A stretch of 64,000 nucleotides of DNA from NCBI RefSeq assembly GCF_030269325.1, contig NZ_BSTD01000002.1, positions 1,488,001-1,552,000 of the forward strand. Direction: 5' to 3'. The notes under the pieces are model-generated. The model worked only from the letters and a program-made list of their open reading frames with translations, was not told the DNA's origin and searched no databases. The first letter of the stretch is position 1. The number at the start of each line of letters is the position of its first letter. Shown piece by piece: positions 31,566-40,284 of the stretch. A program made the position numbers and the translations under genes. The stretch is from Amycolatopsis sp. NBRC 101858 (lineage in GTDB: Bacteria; Actinomycetota; Actinomycetes; Mycobacteriales; Pseudonocardiaceae).

Positions 31566-32701
31566 GCGGAGCCCCCTTCGGAGAGATCGACGAGCACTTC
31601 GGTGCCGCGGGTGGTGAACCGGCCGTTGAGCCGGGCCCCGCGGGTGATGTCCTCGACGTACTTCGCCACGGCCTCGCCTTCCGGCGTGCCGCCGACCGGC
31701 ACCGGACGGCCCCGGTCGTCGATCCAGCACGGGACGAACCCGGCCTCGCGCAGCCCGGTTTCGTCGAAGCGGCAGAAGGCGATGGCGGTGTTGCGGCTTT
31801 CGGGGTGGAACGGGAAGAACGGCATGTCCGGGTCGGGTGCGAAGCCGTAGAGCTTCGTCCGGCGTTCGGCCCACGCGCGCAGCTCGTCCGCGCCGACGCC
31901 GGCGCCCGGGGTCAGCGCGTGGGTGACGGTGACGAAGTTGCCGAGCCCGTGGTAGATCGGCCGTCCTCGGTGGACTTCGATGCCGCGCATGATGTGCGGG
32001 TGGTGGGAGAACACGGCGTCGGCACCGGCGTCGATCGCCGCGCGGGCGACCGGGCTTTCGTACATCGCGACGACCGTCGGGGTGTGCCCGACGCCCTTGT
32101 GCAGCGAGACGAGCACGACGTCGGCCTCGGTGCGCAGGCTGCGGATGTCCTCGGCCATCGCCTCGAGGCTGTCGGGGTCGGCGAAGGTGTAGATCTTCGG
32201 CGGGCCGCCCGGGCTCGCGTGGTCGAGCTCGTAGTGCGTGAGGACGTGCACGTACGCGCAGCCGGGCTTGCGGGACGTCGCCCAGGAGTCGCGCGGGCCG
32301 ACGCAGTTGTAGGACAGCACGCCGATCCGCAGGCCACCGCGGTCGACGAGCGCCGGCCGCCGGGCCTGCGTGAGGTCCGGCCCGGCCCCGGCCGTCACCA
32401 TTCCCGCGGCGCGGGAGTAGGCGATGGTGTCGGCCAGTCCGCCGTCGCCGGCGTCGTAGACGTGGTTGCCCGCCAGCGTGACCACCGCGAACCCCGCATC
32501 GGCCACCGCCTTCAGCGCTTCGGGATCCGCCGGGGGCGCGGGGACGTCGGTGCTGCGCTGGACGGCCGTGGTCGAATGCGGCACCTCGACGTGCCCGATC
32601 GCCAGGTCCATCCCGCGCAGCACCGGCGCGGCCGGGGCGAGGAACGACTCGGGGTCCGGCTCGTCCAGGATGAGGTCGCCGACGGCGCCGACAGTGATCA
32701 C
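31562..32701 (-). CDS. CapA/PgsA-like calcineurin-type phosphoesterase
   Basis: 379 residues of the PGA_cap metallophosphoesterase family. Metal motifs: GAVGDLILDE at 5-14, LAGNHVYDAG near 78-87, VSLHKGVGHTPT near 200-211, SHHPHIMRGIE near 235-245 and HGLGNF near 256. There is no signal peptide or membrane anchor, unlike capsule CapA proteins, so it is probably cytoplasmic. The start is GTG 32701: GGAGGG lies upstream and it overlaps the ATPase stop as GTGA. A longer frame upstream is antisense noise. CapA-like proteins are classically tied to poly-gamma-glutamate; none of the partner cap genes is here, so its role in this catabolic operon is open. Confidence 0.85.
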   Translation of the reverse strand: MITVGAVGDLILDEPDPESFLAPAAPVLRGMDLAIGHVEVPHSTTAVQRSTDVPAPPADPEALKAVADAGFAVVTLAGNHVYDAGDGGLADTIAYSRAAGMVTAGAGPDLTQARRPALVDRGGLRIGVLSYNCVGPRDSWATSRKPGCAYVHVLTHYELDHASPGGPPKIYTFADPDSLEAMAEDIRSLRTEADVVLVSLHKGVGHTPTVVAMYESPVARAAIDAGADAVFSHHPHIMRGIEVHRGRPIYHGLGNFVTVTHALTPGAGVGADELRAWAERRTKLYGFAPDPDMPFFPFHPESRNTAIAFCRFDETGLREAGFVPCWIDDRGRPVPVGGTPEGEAVAKYVEDITRGARLNGRFTTRGTEVLVDLSEGGSA

Positions 32702-33483
32702 GAAACACCCTCCTTTTCGGACAGATGACGGGACAGGAAGGCGCGCAGCCGATCGGTCCGGGGGCGGGTGAACAGCTCGCCCGGCGGGCCTTCCTCGACG
32801 ATCCGGCCCGCCTCCATGAACACGCACCGGTCGGCCACCTCGCGGGCGAAGGCCATCTCGTGGGTGACGACGACCATCGTGGTCCCCGCCGCGGCGAGGG
32901 CCCGCAGCACGGCCAGGACCTCGTCGACCAGTTCCGGGTCGAGGGCGCTGGTCGGCTCGTCGAACAGCATGATCCGCGGCCGGACCAGCACGGCCCGGGC
33001 GATGGCGACCCGCTGCTGCTGCCCGCCCGAGAGCTGCCGCGGGTAGTGGTCCTCGCGCCCGGCCAGGCCGATGCGCTCCAGCAGGTCCCGCGCCTCCCGC
33101 TCCACAGTGGACCGATCGCGTCCGTGGACGCGGATCGCCGCGTCGGTCACGTTGCGCAGCACGGTGAACTGCGGGAACAGGTTGAACTGCTGGAAGACCA
33201 TGCTCATCCGGCGCCGCTGGGCCGCGATCCGCCGCTCGGTCAGCGGGCGCAGGCCGCCCGGGGAACGCCGGTGGCCGAGCAGTTCGCCGTCGAGGTACAT
33301 CGCGCCGCCGTCGATCGATTCCAGCTGGTGCGCGCAGCGGACGAGGGTCGACTTGCCCGAGCCGGACGGCCCGATCACCACGACCGTCTCCCCTTCGGCC
33401 ACGTCGAGGCTGACGCCCGCCAGCGCGGTCACCGGCCCGAACTCCTTGCGGACGTCGCTGATCCGCAGCACCGGCGCGGTCAT
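32698..33483 (-). CDS. Polar-amino-acid-type ABC importer, ATP-binding protein
   Basis: 261 residues. Walker A GPSGSGKS at 38-45, Q-loop VFQQFNLFPQFTVLRNV, signature LSGGQQQRVAIARA, Walker B IMLFDEPTSALDPE, and switch histidine in VVTHEMAFAREVADR. Sequence signatures are those of the GlnQ/HisP group, which energises uptake of polar amino acids and related small acids. It overlaps the permease stop as ATGA and is followed by the CapA-like gene through GTGA. Confidence 0.95.
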   Translation of the reverse strand: MTAPVLRISDVRKEFGPVTALAGVSLDVAEGETVVVIGPSGSGKSTLVRCAHQLESIDGGAMYLDGELLGHRRSPGGLRPLTERRIAAQRRRMSMVFQQFNLFPQFTVLRNVTDAAIRVHGRDRSTVEREARDLLERIGLAGREDHYPRQLSGGQQQRVAIARAVLVRPRIMLFDEPTSALDPELVDEVLAVLRALAAAGTTMVVVTHEMAFAREVADRCVFMEAGRIVEEGPPGELFTRPRTDRLRAFLSRHLSEKEGVS

Positions 33484-34355
33484 CGGGTGCTCCGGTGCCC
33501 GCGCGAGAACCGGCGTTCCAGCCGGCGCTGCCCGGCGGTCAGGACGGTGACGACGACCAGGTACCAGAAGCAGGCGACCAGCAGCATCGGCACGATCTCG
33601 TAGGTGCGGTTGTAGATCACCTGCACCGCGTGCAGCAGGTCCGACATCGCGATGACCGACACCAGCGCGGTGCCCTTGAGCACGTTGATGAACTGGCTGC
33701 CCGCGGGCGGGATGATCACGCGCATCGCCTGCGGCAGCACGATCCTCAGCAGCGTCTGCCCCGGCGTGTAGCCCATCGCCCGGGCCGCGTCGCGCTGGCC
33801 GGGGTCGACCGACGACACCCCGGCGCGGAAGATCTCCGCCAGGTAGGCCGACTCCACGAGCGACAGGCCGATCACCGCGGCGGTCAGCGGCGTGATGACG
33901 GTGTTGGCGTCCCACGTCCCGAAGACCGGGCCGAACGGGATGCCGAGGGACAGCTTGGGCAGCAGATAAGCGAGGTTGAACCAGAAGATCAGCTGCACCA
34001 GCGGCGGGATGCCGCGGAACAGCCCCACCCACAGCGTGGCCACCCAGCGGGCGGGCCCGAACCCGCTCAGCTGCATGGCCGCGACCACCCCGCCCGCCAG
34101 CGAACCGAGCACCATCGCCGCGATCGCGAGCAGCACCGTGGTGCCCAGGCCCGCCATGACGCTCTTCTCGAAGAGGTACTTCACCACGACGTCCCACTGG
34201 AACCGGTCGTTGCGGACCAGGAAGACGACCAGCTGCGCGAGCAGCACCACCAGCACGAGCACGAACAGCCAGCGCAGGGGACGGAAGCGGCCGCGTGCCG
34301 AAGCAACGTCGTCACGGGCCGCCGTCGTCTCCTCCACAGTGGACATCGCGGTCAT
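33480..34355 (-). CDS. Polar-amino-acid-type ABC importer, permease
   Basis: 291 residues with an N-terminal hydrophobic segment (RWLFVLVLVVLLAQLVVFLV) and about five more helices. The EAA-type loop contacting the ATPase is DAARAMGYTPGQTLLRIVLPQA, and FRGIPPLVQLIFWFN is the hallmark of the GlnP/HisM group. As a single permease gene it should form a homodimer. ATG 34355 overlaps the binding-protein stop (ATGA); ATG 34346 is a minor alternative. Confidence 0.94.
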   Translation of the reverse strand: MTAMSTVEETTAARDDVASARGRFRPLRWLFVLVLVVLLAQLVVFLVRNDRFQWDVVVKYLFEKSVMAGLGTTVLLAIAAMVLGSLAGGVVAAMQLSGFGPARWVATLWVGLFRGIPPLVQLIFWFNLAYLLPKLSLGIPFGPVFGTWDANTVITPLTAAVIGLSLVESAYLAEIFRAGVSSVDPGQRDAARAMGYTPGQTLLRIVLPQAMRVIIPPAGSQFINVLKGTALVSVIAMSDLLHAVQVIYNRTYEIVPMLLVACFWYLVVVTVLTAGQRRLERRFSRGHRSTR

Positions 34356-35269
34356 TTCGCCGACGCCACGTCGAACAGCGGCTGCGGGACCGTGACGTCC
34401 GTGAGGCCCCACTTCTGCATGATGCGGGTGTAGGTGCCGTTGCGGAACAGCTCTTCGAACGCCTTCTGCAGCACCGGGCCGAGCTTCCCGGTCTTCGGGG
34501 TGTAGAGCGCGAGGTTGTCCTTCGTGGCGCCCTGCTCCTCGGTCTGCGTCACGTATTCGTACTGCCCCTTCTGCTGGGTGGTGACGTCGATAGCGGCGGC
34601 CTGGGTCATCCCGGCGGCGTCGGCCCGGCCGGACTTGGCGGCCAGCAGGGTGGCGTTCGTGTCGTCGAGCCCGACCACCTGCACGGCCGGCCGCTGCTTG
34701 CCCTCGCAGAACGTGGACAGCTTGGCGAGCTGGCCCTCCACGACGCTGGCGGTGACCACCGCGACGCGCTTGCCGCACAGATCGGCGGCCTGCTTGATGC
34801 CGGCGGCGGAGCCTTCGGGGATCACGTAGGCGGTCCGGGTGGTCATCCACGTGACGGTGTCGAACTGCTTCTCGCGTTCGGCAGTGGCCTTGACCGGCCC
34901 GTTGAAGGCTTCGTAGCGGCCGCTGAGCATGCCCTGCAGCGCGGCCGGGAGACCGGCGACGATGGTGGTTTCCGTGCGCACGCCCAGGAGCTGGCCGAGC
35001 GCCTGCTGGAAGTCGGGGTCGATGCCGGTGACCGTCTTGCCGTCCGGGCCGACGGTGCGGTACGGCGGGTGGGAGTCCCCGGCGAACCGGAGCACGCCGG
35101 AGTCCTTGACCGCCTGCGGCAGCTGGTCGTGCAGCGCCTGGTCGGCGGTCAGGGCGGCGGCCGTGGGCGCTGTGGCCGCGCCGTCGTCGACGGTGCACCC
35201 GGCCAGGACGAGCCCGGCGGCGGCCCCGGCGAGCGAGCTTCGACGCCATTGACGAAGTGAGGAACCCAT
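34352..35269 (-). CDS. Family 3 substrate-binding lipoprotein of the ABC importer
   Basis: 305 residues. Lipoprotein signal ending LAGC with Cys25. The SBP_bac_3 fold is seen in SGVLRFAGDSHPPYRTVGPD, GIDPDFQQALGQLLGV, NGPVKATAEREKQFDTVTW and GLDDTNATLLAAKSGRADAA. It captures a polar solute outside the membrane for the permease; the ligand residues do not tell which. First gene of the operon, with AGGAAG 9 bases before the ATG. The promoter must lie in the spacer shared with the divergent PaaX gene. Confidence 0.94.
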   Translation of the reverse strand: MGSSLRQWRRSSLAGAAAGLVLAGCTVDDGAATAPTAAALTADQALHDQLPQAVKDSGVLRFAGDSHPPYRTVGPDGKTVTGIDPDFQQALGQLLGVRTETTIVAGLPAALQGMLSGRYEAFNGPVKATAEREKQFDTVTWMTTRTAYVIPEGSAAGIKQAADLCGKRVAVVTASVVEGQLAKLSTFCEGKQRPAVQVVGLDDTNATLLAAKSGRADAAGMTQAAAIDVTTQQKGQYEYVTQTEEQGATKDNLALYTPKTGKLGPVLQKAFEELFRNGTYTRIMQKWGLTDVTVPQPLFDVASAK

Positions 35270-35479
35270 GTCGTTTTCTTCCTGCGGAAGGCCGTCCGGA
35301 GCGGGCGGCGCGGGAACCTGAAGGGTGATTGGTTGCTATCTGGGCGCCGATCGTCGCATGATGTGTCGCGTGATTCAACCCCTCGCTCCGGCCGCACCGC
35401 CGGAGCTGCGACCATGGACCCCCGCGGCGGGCGACGCCCGCCGGCCGCCGAAACGAACCCCGGAAGAGGCAGGCGTGCG
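35270..35479. promoter_or_regulatory. Divergent control region between the importer operon and paaX-like gene
   Basis: It carries a direct repeat GTCGCATGAT (35353-35362) and GTCGCGTGAT (35365-35374), 12 bases start to start, about one helical turn, near the probable minus-strand promoter (TTGAAT at 35378-35373). These could be PaaX sites, although known PaaX sites are inverted repeats. No other element is clear. Confidence 0.35.
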
Positions 35480-36490
35480 ATGACAGCGACGTCCTCGGGG
35501 CCGCTGCCCCGCTCCCAGCAGGGAGCCGAACCGCAGCTCCTCCTGACGTCCCTGCTCGGCGACTTCTGGTACTGGCGCGACGAGCACGTCCCCTCGGCCG
35601 CTCTGGTGGAGCTGCTCGGCGAGTTCGACATCAGCCCGGCGAGCGCGCGGGCCGCGATCCGCCGCCTCGCCGCGCGCGGCCTGCTCACGGTGTCGCGCAG
35701 CGGGCGGACGACGGCGTACGGCATTCCCGGCCGCACGTCCGAGGTGATCATCGAGCGCACGCACCGGATGCTGACGTTCGGCACGACCGCACCCGAGTGG
35801 GACGGGCAGTGGACGGTCGTCACCTTCTCCGTGCCGGAGCAGGACCGCGGACTGCGCACGGCGCTGCGTTCACGGCTGCGGGTCCTGAGGTTCGCCGCCC
35901 TCTACGACGGCGTGTGGGTCAGCCCGCACGACCTGGCCGGCCCCGCGCTGGCCGCACTGCGCGAGCTCGGCCTCCGCAGCGCGACGGTCTTCCGCGCCAC
36001 CGAGGTGCCCGGCGACGTCGGCAGCCCGGTCGCGGCCTTCGACCTCGGGCCCCTCGCCGCGGAGTACGACCAGTTCGTCGAGCGGTACGAGCGGGTGCTC
36101 ACCGGCTTGGACGCCGGTCTGGTCAGCCCGGCGCAGGCGCTGCGCACCCGCACGGAGCTGCGCGTGGACTGGCGCCGCTTCCCGGAGACCGACCCCGACC
36201 TGCCCGCCGAGCTGCTGCCCGCCGGCTGGGCGCGCGACCGGGCCCAGAAGGTGTTCCTGCAGATCTACGACCGGCTCGGCCCGCTCGCCGAGCTCCGGTT
36301 CCGGCAGGTGCTGGCCGCCACGGACCCCGCGCTGGCCGAACTCGCCACCCACCACGACTCGGTGCAGGTGGCCGAGTTGTTCGCCGGCCTGGGCGAACAC
36401 CACCCGGTGGGCGACACCCCGTTCGAGAAGGCCGCCGAGGCCCGCCGCCTGGACGACGCGGGACGGCAGTTCCCGGGCCGGAAGTCCTGA
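35480..36490 (+). CDS. PaaX-family transcriptional regulator
   Basis: About 336 residues. N-terminal winged helix (LLTSLLGDFWYWRDEHVPSA...SPASARAAIRRLAARGLL), a central PaaX domain (EWDGQWTVVTFSVPEQDRGLRTALRSRLRVLRF) and a C-terminal PaaX_C part (VFLQIYDRLGPLAELRFRQ). The family founder represses phenylacetate genes and is released by the CoA thioester, so a CoA-bound intermediate is the natural inducer guess here. ATG 35480 has AGG 6 bases upstream; an ATG at 35414 with GGAG 8 bases upstream would add 22 residues and cannot be excluded. It is divergent from the nine-gene importer/CoA operon, which it most likely controls. Confidence 0.88.
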   Translation: MTATSSGPLPRSQQGAEPQLLLTSLLGDFWYWRDEHVPSAALVELLGEFDISPASARAAIRRLAARGLLTVSRSGRTTAYGIPGRTSEVIIERTHRMLTFGTTAPEWDGQWTVVTFSVPEQDRGLRTALRSRLRVLRFAALYDGVWVSPHDLAGPALAALRELGLRSATVFRATEVPGDVGSPVAAFDLGPLAAEYDQFVERYERVLTGLDAGLVSPAQALRTRTELRVDWRRFPETDPDLPAELLPAGWARDRAQKVFLQIYDRLGPLAELRFRQVLAATDPALAELATHHDSVQVAELFAGLGEHHPVGDTPFEKAAEARRLDDAGRQFPGRKS

Positions 36491-36602
36491 GCCGGGCCGG
36501 CGCGGCCGGAAGATTTTCCCGGGGGCTGTCGATCCCGGCGGTCGTCGTTCGACGCGTGGTCGAAGGCGCCCACCGGGGGGCTCGGACAGTGAGGACACTT
36601 CC

Positions 36603-37397
36603 ATGACCGAACCGAACGCGGAAACGACCCGGCGCGCGATCGTCGAGCACACCCGGCGCCTGGCGGAATCGGCCGCCGCGGCCGGACCGGACGCCGCCGT
36701 GCCGACCGCCCCGGAGTGGACCGTCACCGACCTGGTCACGCACCTGGGCCAGACCCAGCACTGGGTCGCGGAAATCATCGAACGGCGCATCACCGACCCC
36801 ACCCGGCTGCCCACGGAGATGGCTGTCTCGCCCGCCGATCCCGGCGACTGGCTCGCGTGGCTGACGGAGTCCGCGCAGCGAGTCGCGGACGCGTGCGCCG
36901 ACGACGCGCTCGACGCGCCGGTGTTCAACGCCGCGGGCGACGAGCGGTCCGGAGGGCGGTTCTGGATGGTCAGCATGCTGAACGAGGCCGTCGTCCACGG
37001 CTTCGACGCGGCCATCGCGGCGAACCGGCCGGTCGACGTCGACGCCGGCATCGCGGCCGCCCTCATCGGCAACCACCTCAGGATGCTCACCTCGCCGACG
37101 TGGGAGATGCAACGACCCGAGTCCGCCCACGCCCTCCGCGGCACCGGGCAGACCCTGCAGTGGCAGGCCACCGACACCGCGGACGCCTGGCTCATCGAAC
37201 GGCGCCCGGACGGGGCGACCTGGCAGCCGGGAACCGGGCAGGCCGACGTGACGCTGACCGGCCCGGCCGGATCGCTGTTCCTGACCTTGATCCGGCGGCT
37301 CCCCCTCACCGACCACGCGACGGCCGCGATCAGCATCGACGGCGACAGCGACCTCGCCCGGCACTGGCTCGACCACACCGCCCACGCCGCCGGCTGA
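36603..37397 (+). CDS. Maleylpyruvate-isomerase family (mycothiol-dependent, DinB-like) protein
   Basis: 264 residues. The N-terminal MDMPI/DinB four-helix bundle (WTVTDLVTHLGQTQHWVAEI near 40-59, and SMLNEAVVHGFDAA near 125-138) supplies the metal-binding histidines, and a C-terminal SCP2-like part follows (VTLTGPAGSLFLTLIRRL). Members use mycothiol as cofactor, mostly for unknown thiol-transfer or isomerisation reactions. ATG has GAGGA 8 bases upstream. It is followed 19 bases later by the YdeI-like gene, so the two may be one transcript. Confidence 0.87.
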   Translation: MTEPNAETTRRAIVEHTRRLAESAAAAGPDAAVPTAPEWTVTDLVTHLGQTQHWVAEIIERRITDPTRLPTEMAVSPADPGDWLAWLTESAQRVADACADDALDAPVFNAAGDERSGGRFWMVSMLNEAVVHGFDAAIAANRPVDVDAGIAAALIGNHLRMLTSPTWEMQRPESAHALRGTGQTLQWQATDTADAWLIERRPDGATWQPGTGQADVTLTGPAGSLFLTLIRRLPLTDHATAAISIDGDSDLARHWLDHTAHAAG

Positions 37398-37416
37398 TCG
37401 TGCGACGATCGGGGTC

Positions 37417-37929
37417 GTGAACCCGCAGCAGTTCCGCGCCGTCATCGCCGCCGGTCCGCGCGACCGCGCGGTCATCGCGGTGCCGTTCGACCCGGACGAG
37501 ACCTGGGGCGCCAAGGCCGACCACCCCGTGGGCGGCACGATCGACGGCAGGCGAGTCCGCGGGAGACTGTCGCCGACCGGCAGCGGATGGCAGCTGACCA
37601 TGACGCCGACGTGGCTGCGCGACACCGGCGTCACGATCGGCACCGAGGTGACCGTCGAGCTGGCGCCGGAAGGTCCCCAACGCGAAGACCTCGCCGACGA
37701 CATCGCCGAGGCGCTGGCCGCCAACCCCGCCGCCGCCGCGTTCTTCGACACGCTGGCGCAGTTCTACCGCAAGGCCTACCTCCGCTGGATCGAGGCGACC
37801 ACCCGCCGTCCGGACCTCCGCGCGGCCCGGATCGCCGAGGTGGTCGACCTCCTCGCGGCTCGGATCAAACAGCGACCAAGGCCGGCGGAACCGACCGGGG
37901 CTGTCGAATCCGGGCCACCTCGTTCGTAG
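37417..37929 (+). CDS. YdeI/OmpD-associated family protein (DUF1905 plus YdeI domain)
   Basis: 170 residues starting at GTG 37417. The N-terminal half (FRAVIAAGPRDRAVIAVPFDP...GGTIDGRRVRGRL then DTGVTIGTEVTVEL) matches the small beta-barrel DUF1905. The C-terminal half (LADDIAEALAANPAAAAFFDTL...YLRWIEATTRRPDLRAARI) matches the helical YdeI tail. The biochemical role of the family is not established. Cytoplasmic, with no signal sequence. Confidence 0.85.
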   Translation: MNPQQFRAVIAAGPRDRAVIAVPFDPDETWGAKADHPVGGTIDGRRVRGRLSPTGSGWQLTMTPTWLRDTGVTIGTEVTVELAPEGPQREDLADDIAEALAANPAAAAFFDTLAQFYRKAYLRWIEATTRRPDLRAARIAEVVDLLAARIKQRPRPAEPTGAVESGPPRS

Positions 37930-38013
37930 CCAGGTCGAGAGGGCGCCCGCCAGGGGCCGCCGCCACGACCGCAGGAGATACCGATGCCGCACTAACCGGC
38001 CAAGGTCCACCGC

Positions 38014-38805
38014 ATGTTCGAGCTCGTCGAACCGATCGCCACCATCACCTTCTCGGCGGTGCCGACCGAGGCGTTCCTGGCCCTCGGCATGCGCAACTAC
38101 TGGGACGGGTACTTCGCCGGCCGGGCCGCGCCGCTGGGGCTGGCCCCGGCCGAGGTGGTGCACGCGGTCTTCTACAACTTCGCCGACGGCGAAGTGGCGC
38201 GCCACATCCCGTGGGTCTGGGAGAAGACCACCCCCGAGGAGGCGATCGCCGTGCGCGAGCGAGCCAGCGCCACCGCACTGCGGCAGACGATCGGCGACCT
38301 CGCCGGCTCCCCCGGCCTGGTACGGGCCGCCGACCTCGCCACCCGGGCCGCGGTCAGCGCGCCGACCGAAGGCCGGGCGCTGTACGCCGGGCTCCGGGCG
38401 CTCGCGGTGCCCGAGGAGCCGGTGGCCCGGCTCTGGCACGCGGCGACGCTGCTGCGCGAGCACCGCGGGGACGGCCACAACGCCACCCTCGTCGCCCACG
38501 GCATCGGCGGCACCGAGGCCCACGTCCTGCTCGCGCTCTCCCTCGGCATGCAGGCGGCGGAGTTCGGCCGGGTCCACCACCTGCCCGAGGCCCGGCTGGC
38601 CGCGGTCGTCGACGGCCTGCGCGACCGCGGCCTCGTGGACGCCGCGGGCGGTTTCACCGAAGCCGGCCGGCAGACCAGCGAGCGGATCGAGGCCGTCACC
38701 GACGAACTGGCGGCGCCGCCGTACGAGGTGCTCGACCCGGACGAGCTCGACGAGCTGATCACCGGGCTCGAGCCGATCGCCGCGGCGGCCCAGACCGTCG
38801 ACTGA
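38014..38805 (+). CDS. SCO6745-family protein (SalK-like helical), probably N-terminally interrupted
   Basis: 263 residues from ATG 38014. Helical SCO6745-type protein with the conserved LGMRNYWDGYFAGRAAPLGLAPAEVVHAVFYNF near 24-56, ARLWHAATLLREHRGDGHNA near 137-156 and a final EPIAAAAQTV; the molecular role of the family is unknown. Directly upstream, in the same frame, an ideal AGGAGA precedes ATG 37984, which reads Met-Pro-His, then TAA (37993-37995), then PAKVHRMFELVEP. The residues after the stop look like the missing family N-terminus, so one nonsense change seems to have cut the start, leaving ATG 38014 with only a weak AAGG site. Confidence 0.8.
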   Translation: MFELVEPIATITFSAVPTEAFLALGMRNYWDGYFAGRAAPLGLAPAEVVHAVFYNFADGEVARHIPWVWEKTTPEEAIAVRERASATALRQTIGDLAGSPGLVRAADLATRAAVSAPTEGRALYAGLRALAVPEEPVARLWHAATLLREHRGDGHNATLVAHGIGGTEAHVLLALSLGMQAAEFGRVHHLPEARLAAVVDGLRDRGLVDAAGGFTEAGRQTSERIEAVTDELAAPPYEVLDPDELDELITGLEPIAAAAQTVD

Positions 38806-38828
38806 GCAGGCCGCGTTTTCGCGCGGGC

Positions 38829-39425
38829 TCAGAACTTGAGGTCGAAACCTTGGACGTACCAAGCCCCTTCGTGCTTCAGCATCTTGAAGGTGAGGCTGAA
38901 CGAACCCGTGTCCCCGGTCGCGCCGATCAGTTCGAGGCTGCGCAGCGTGCGGCCGTCGAGCTTGACGGCCGTGTCCGGCACGGTCACCTCGTTCCCCTTC
39001 GCCGTCACCCCGGTCACCTCGACCTGCCCCTGCGGAGGCAGCTTGACGCCCGGCTTCGCCCAAGCCTCGCGCAGCGACTTGGCGCTCGAGAGCGCTTCGG
39101 GGCTCTTGCACAGCGTTTCGGCGTCTCGGCCGGCGGGCAGCACGGGAGCGCCGGACAGGCACGCCTCCGTGTACTGCTCCTGCAAGATCTGGGTCACCCA
39201 GCGCTCGAGAGCGGCCTGGAGGGTGTCGGCACCGGATGCGGGCTGCGCCTGGGACGTCTGCGCGGAAGCGCTTGCGGGCGAAGCGGACGGGCTCGTCACC
39301 GGCACGGCCGAACCGCTGACGCCGGCCGAGCCACACGCGGTCAAGCCCAGGACCACCGCCGGCAGCATCGGGGCAAGCCGTCTCGCCTTGGGTCGCCGGG
39401 TGTGCACCGTCGGGGCGATCGTCAC
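38829..39425 (-). CDS. Putative lipoprotein, function unknown
   Basis: 198 residues. GTG 39425 has AGGAGG 9 bases upstream. Lipobox LTAC with Cys31, then a Ser/Ala/Pro-rich linker (about 35-65) and a small globular domain (about 68-198) with a disulfide-capable pair (EACLSG and ETLCKS) and a C-terminal sheet FSLTFKMLKHEGAWYVQGFDL that resembles NTF2/Mce-associated-type folds. Anchored outside the membrane. Convergent with the SCO6745 gene. Confidence 0.8.
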   Translation of the reverse strand: MTIAPTVHTRRPKARRLAPMLPAVVLGLTACGSAGVSGSAVPVTSPSASPASASAQTSQAQPASGADTLQAALERWVTQILQEQYTEACLSGAPVLPAGRDAETLCKSPEALSSAKSLREAWAKPGVKLPPQGQVEVTGVTAKGNEVTVPDTAVKLDGRTLRSLELIGATGDTGSFSLTFKMLKHEGAWYVQGFDLKF

Positions 39426-39599
39426 AGGGATTCCTCCTGGTTCAGCCGGTAAGTCCGGCTGCGGGGCTTTCGTCGGCCCGGAGCATGGTGTGAGACGACC
39501 TGAGCCGTCAACCGCCCCGCGCGAAGCCTGCCCTTTCGATCACCGTCGCCGGTCGCTCTTCCGGACACGGCCATCCGCTTCGCGCGGTTCACCGGAGGT

Positions 39600-40229
39600 T
39601 CAGCGCGGGGCGAGATCGGCGATCTCTTGCGCGGACCAGTGCCCCTGCGCCCCGGGCAGCGGCGCCAGGTACCCCGCGATCTCCGGCAAGGACCATCCGT
39701 GCGCTTCCCGCAGCCCGCCCACGAGCATGGCCAGGTAAGCGGCCGACGGCGGGTTCTTCTCGATGTCCGCCGCCGACCAGGGCGCCGTGAACGTCAGGAC
39801 GGGACAGCCGTCGAGATCACCGAGGTGCAGCAGGGTTTCATAGCGACCCGGCCCGAGCTGGTCACGGCTGGTCCGCAGCACGGTGCGCAAATCCAGGTCC
39901 GGGCCCGGCTCGCGGTACATTTCCTGCTCCGCGATGTCGGAGAACTGCCCCGCGGTCACCAAATACGACCGCATGGCCGCCCGCCCCGGCAACGCCGGGT
40001 CGAAGAACGCGCGACCGCCGTGCCAGACCGGCGATTCCGTCGCGAAGTAGACCCCACCGGGGAACTCGCTCGCCACGACGCGACGCGCCGGACTGCGGTC
40101 GCGGCACCCGGCGTAGCTGCGCTGGGCGCCCGGCGGCGTTCCGCCTTCGAGGTAACACCGCAACCGCGCGGCGTACATGTTGGACCCATAGCTCGCGTAC
40201 CAAACCAGCGGCGGAAGGGACGAACTCAC
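39600..40229 (-). CDS. Gamma-glutamylcyclotransferase-like fold protein
   Basis: 209 residues from GTG 40229. The start WYASYGSNMYAARLRCYL is the GGCT YGSN loop, and EFPGGVYFATESPVWHGGRAFFD and RSYLVTAGQFSDIAEQEM continue the fold. Many actinobacterial homologues carry a misleading histone-deacetylase label. Related enzymes cyclise gamma-glutamyl groups; the exact substrate here is unknown. No convincing ribosome site and no operon partner. Confidence 0.72.
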   Translation of the reverse strand: MSSSLPPLVWYASYGSNMYAARLRCYLEGGTPPGAQRSYAGCRDRSPARRVVASEFPGGVYFATESPVWHGGRAFFDPALPGRAAMRSYLVTAGQFSDIAEQEMYREPGPDLDLRTVLRTSRDQLGPGRYETLLHLGDLDGCPVLTFTAPWSAADIEKNPPSAAYLAMLVGGLREAHGWSLPEIAGYLAPLPGAQGHWSAQEIADLAPR

Positions 40230-40284
40230 GCCACCACGGTATCGCGCGGGAAAGGACGGGCCGGGACCATCGGCCCGCGCTGTC

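Noticed and set aside
31562..32701. Poly-gamma-glutamate capsule synthesis from the CapA-like gene
   Set aside because: No CapB/CapC/PgsB partners and no membrane anchor; the neighbours are import and CoA genes.
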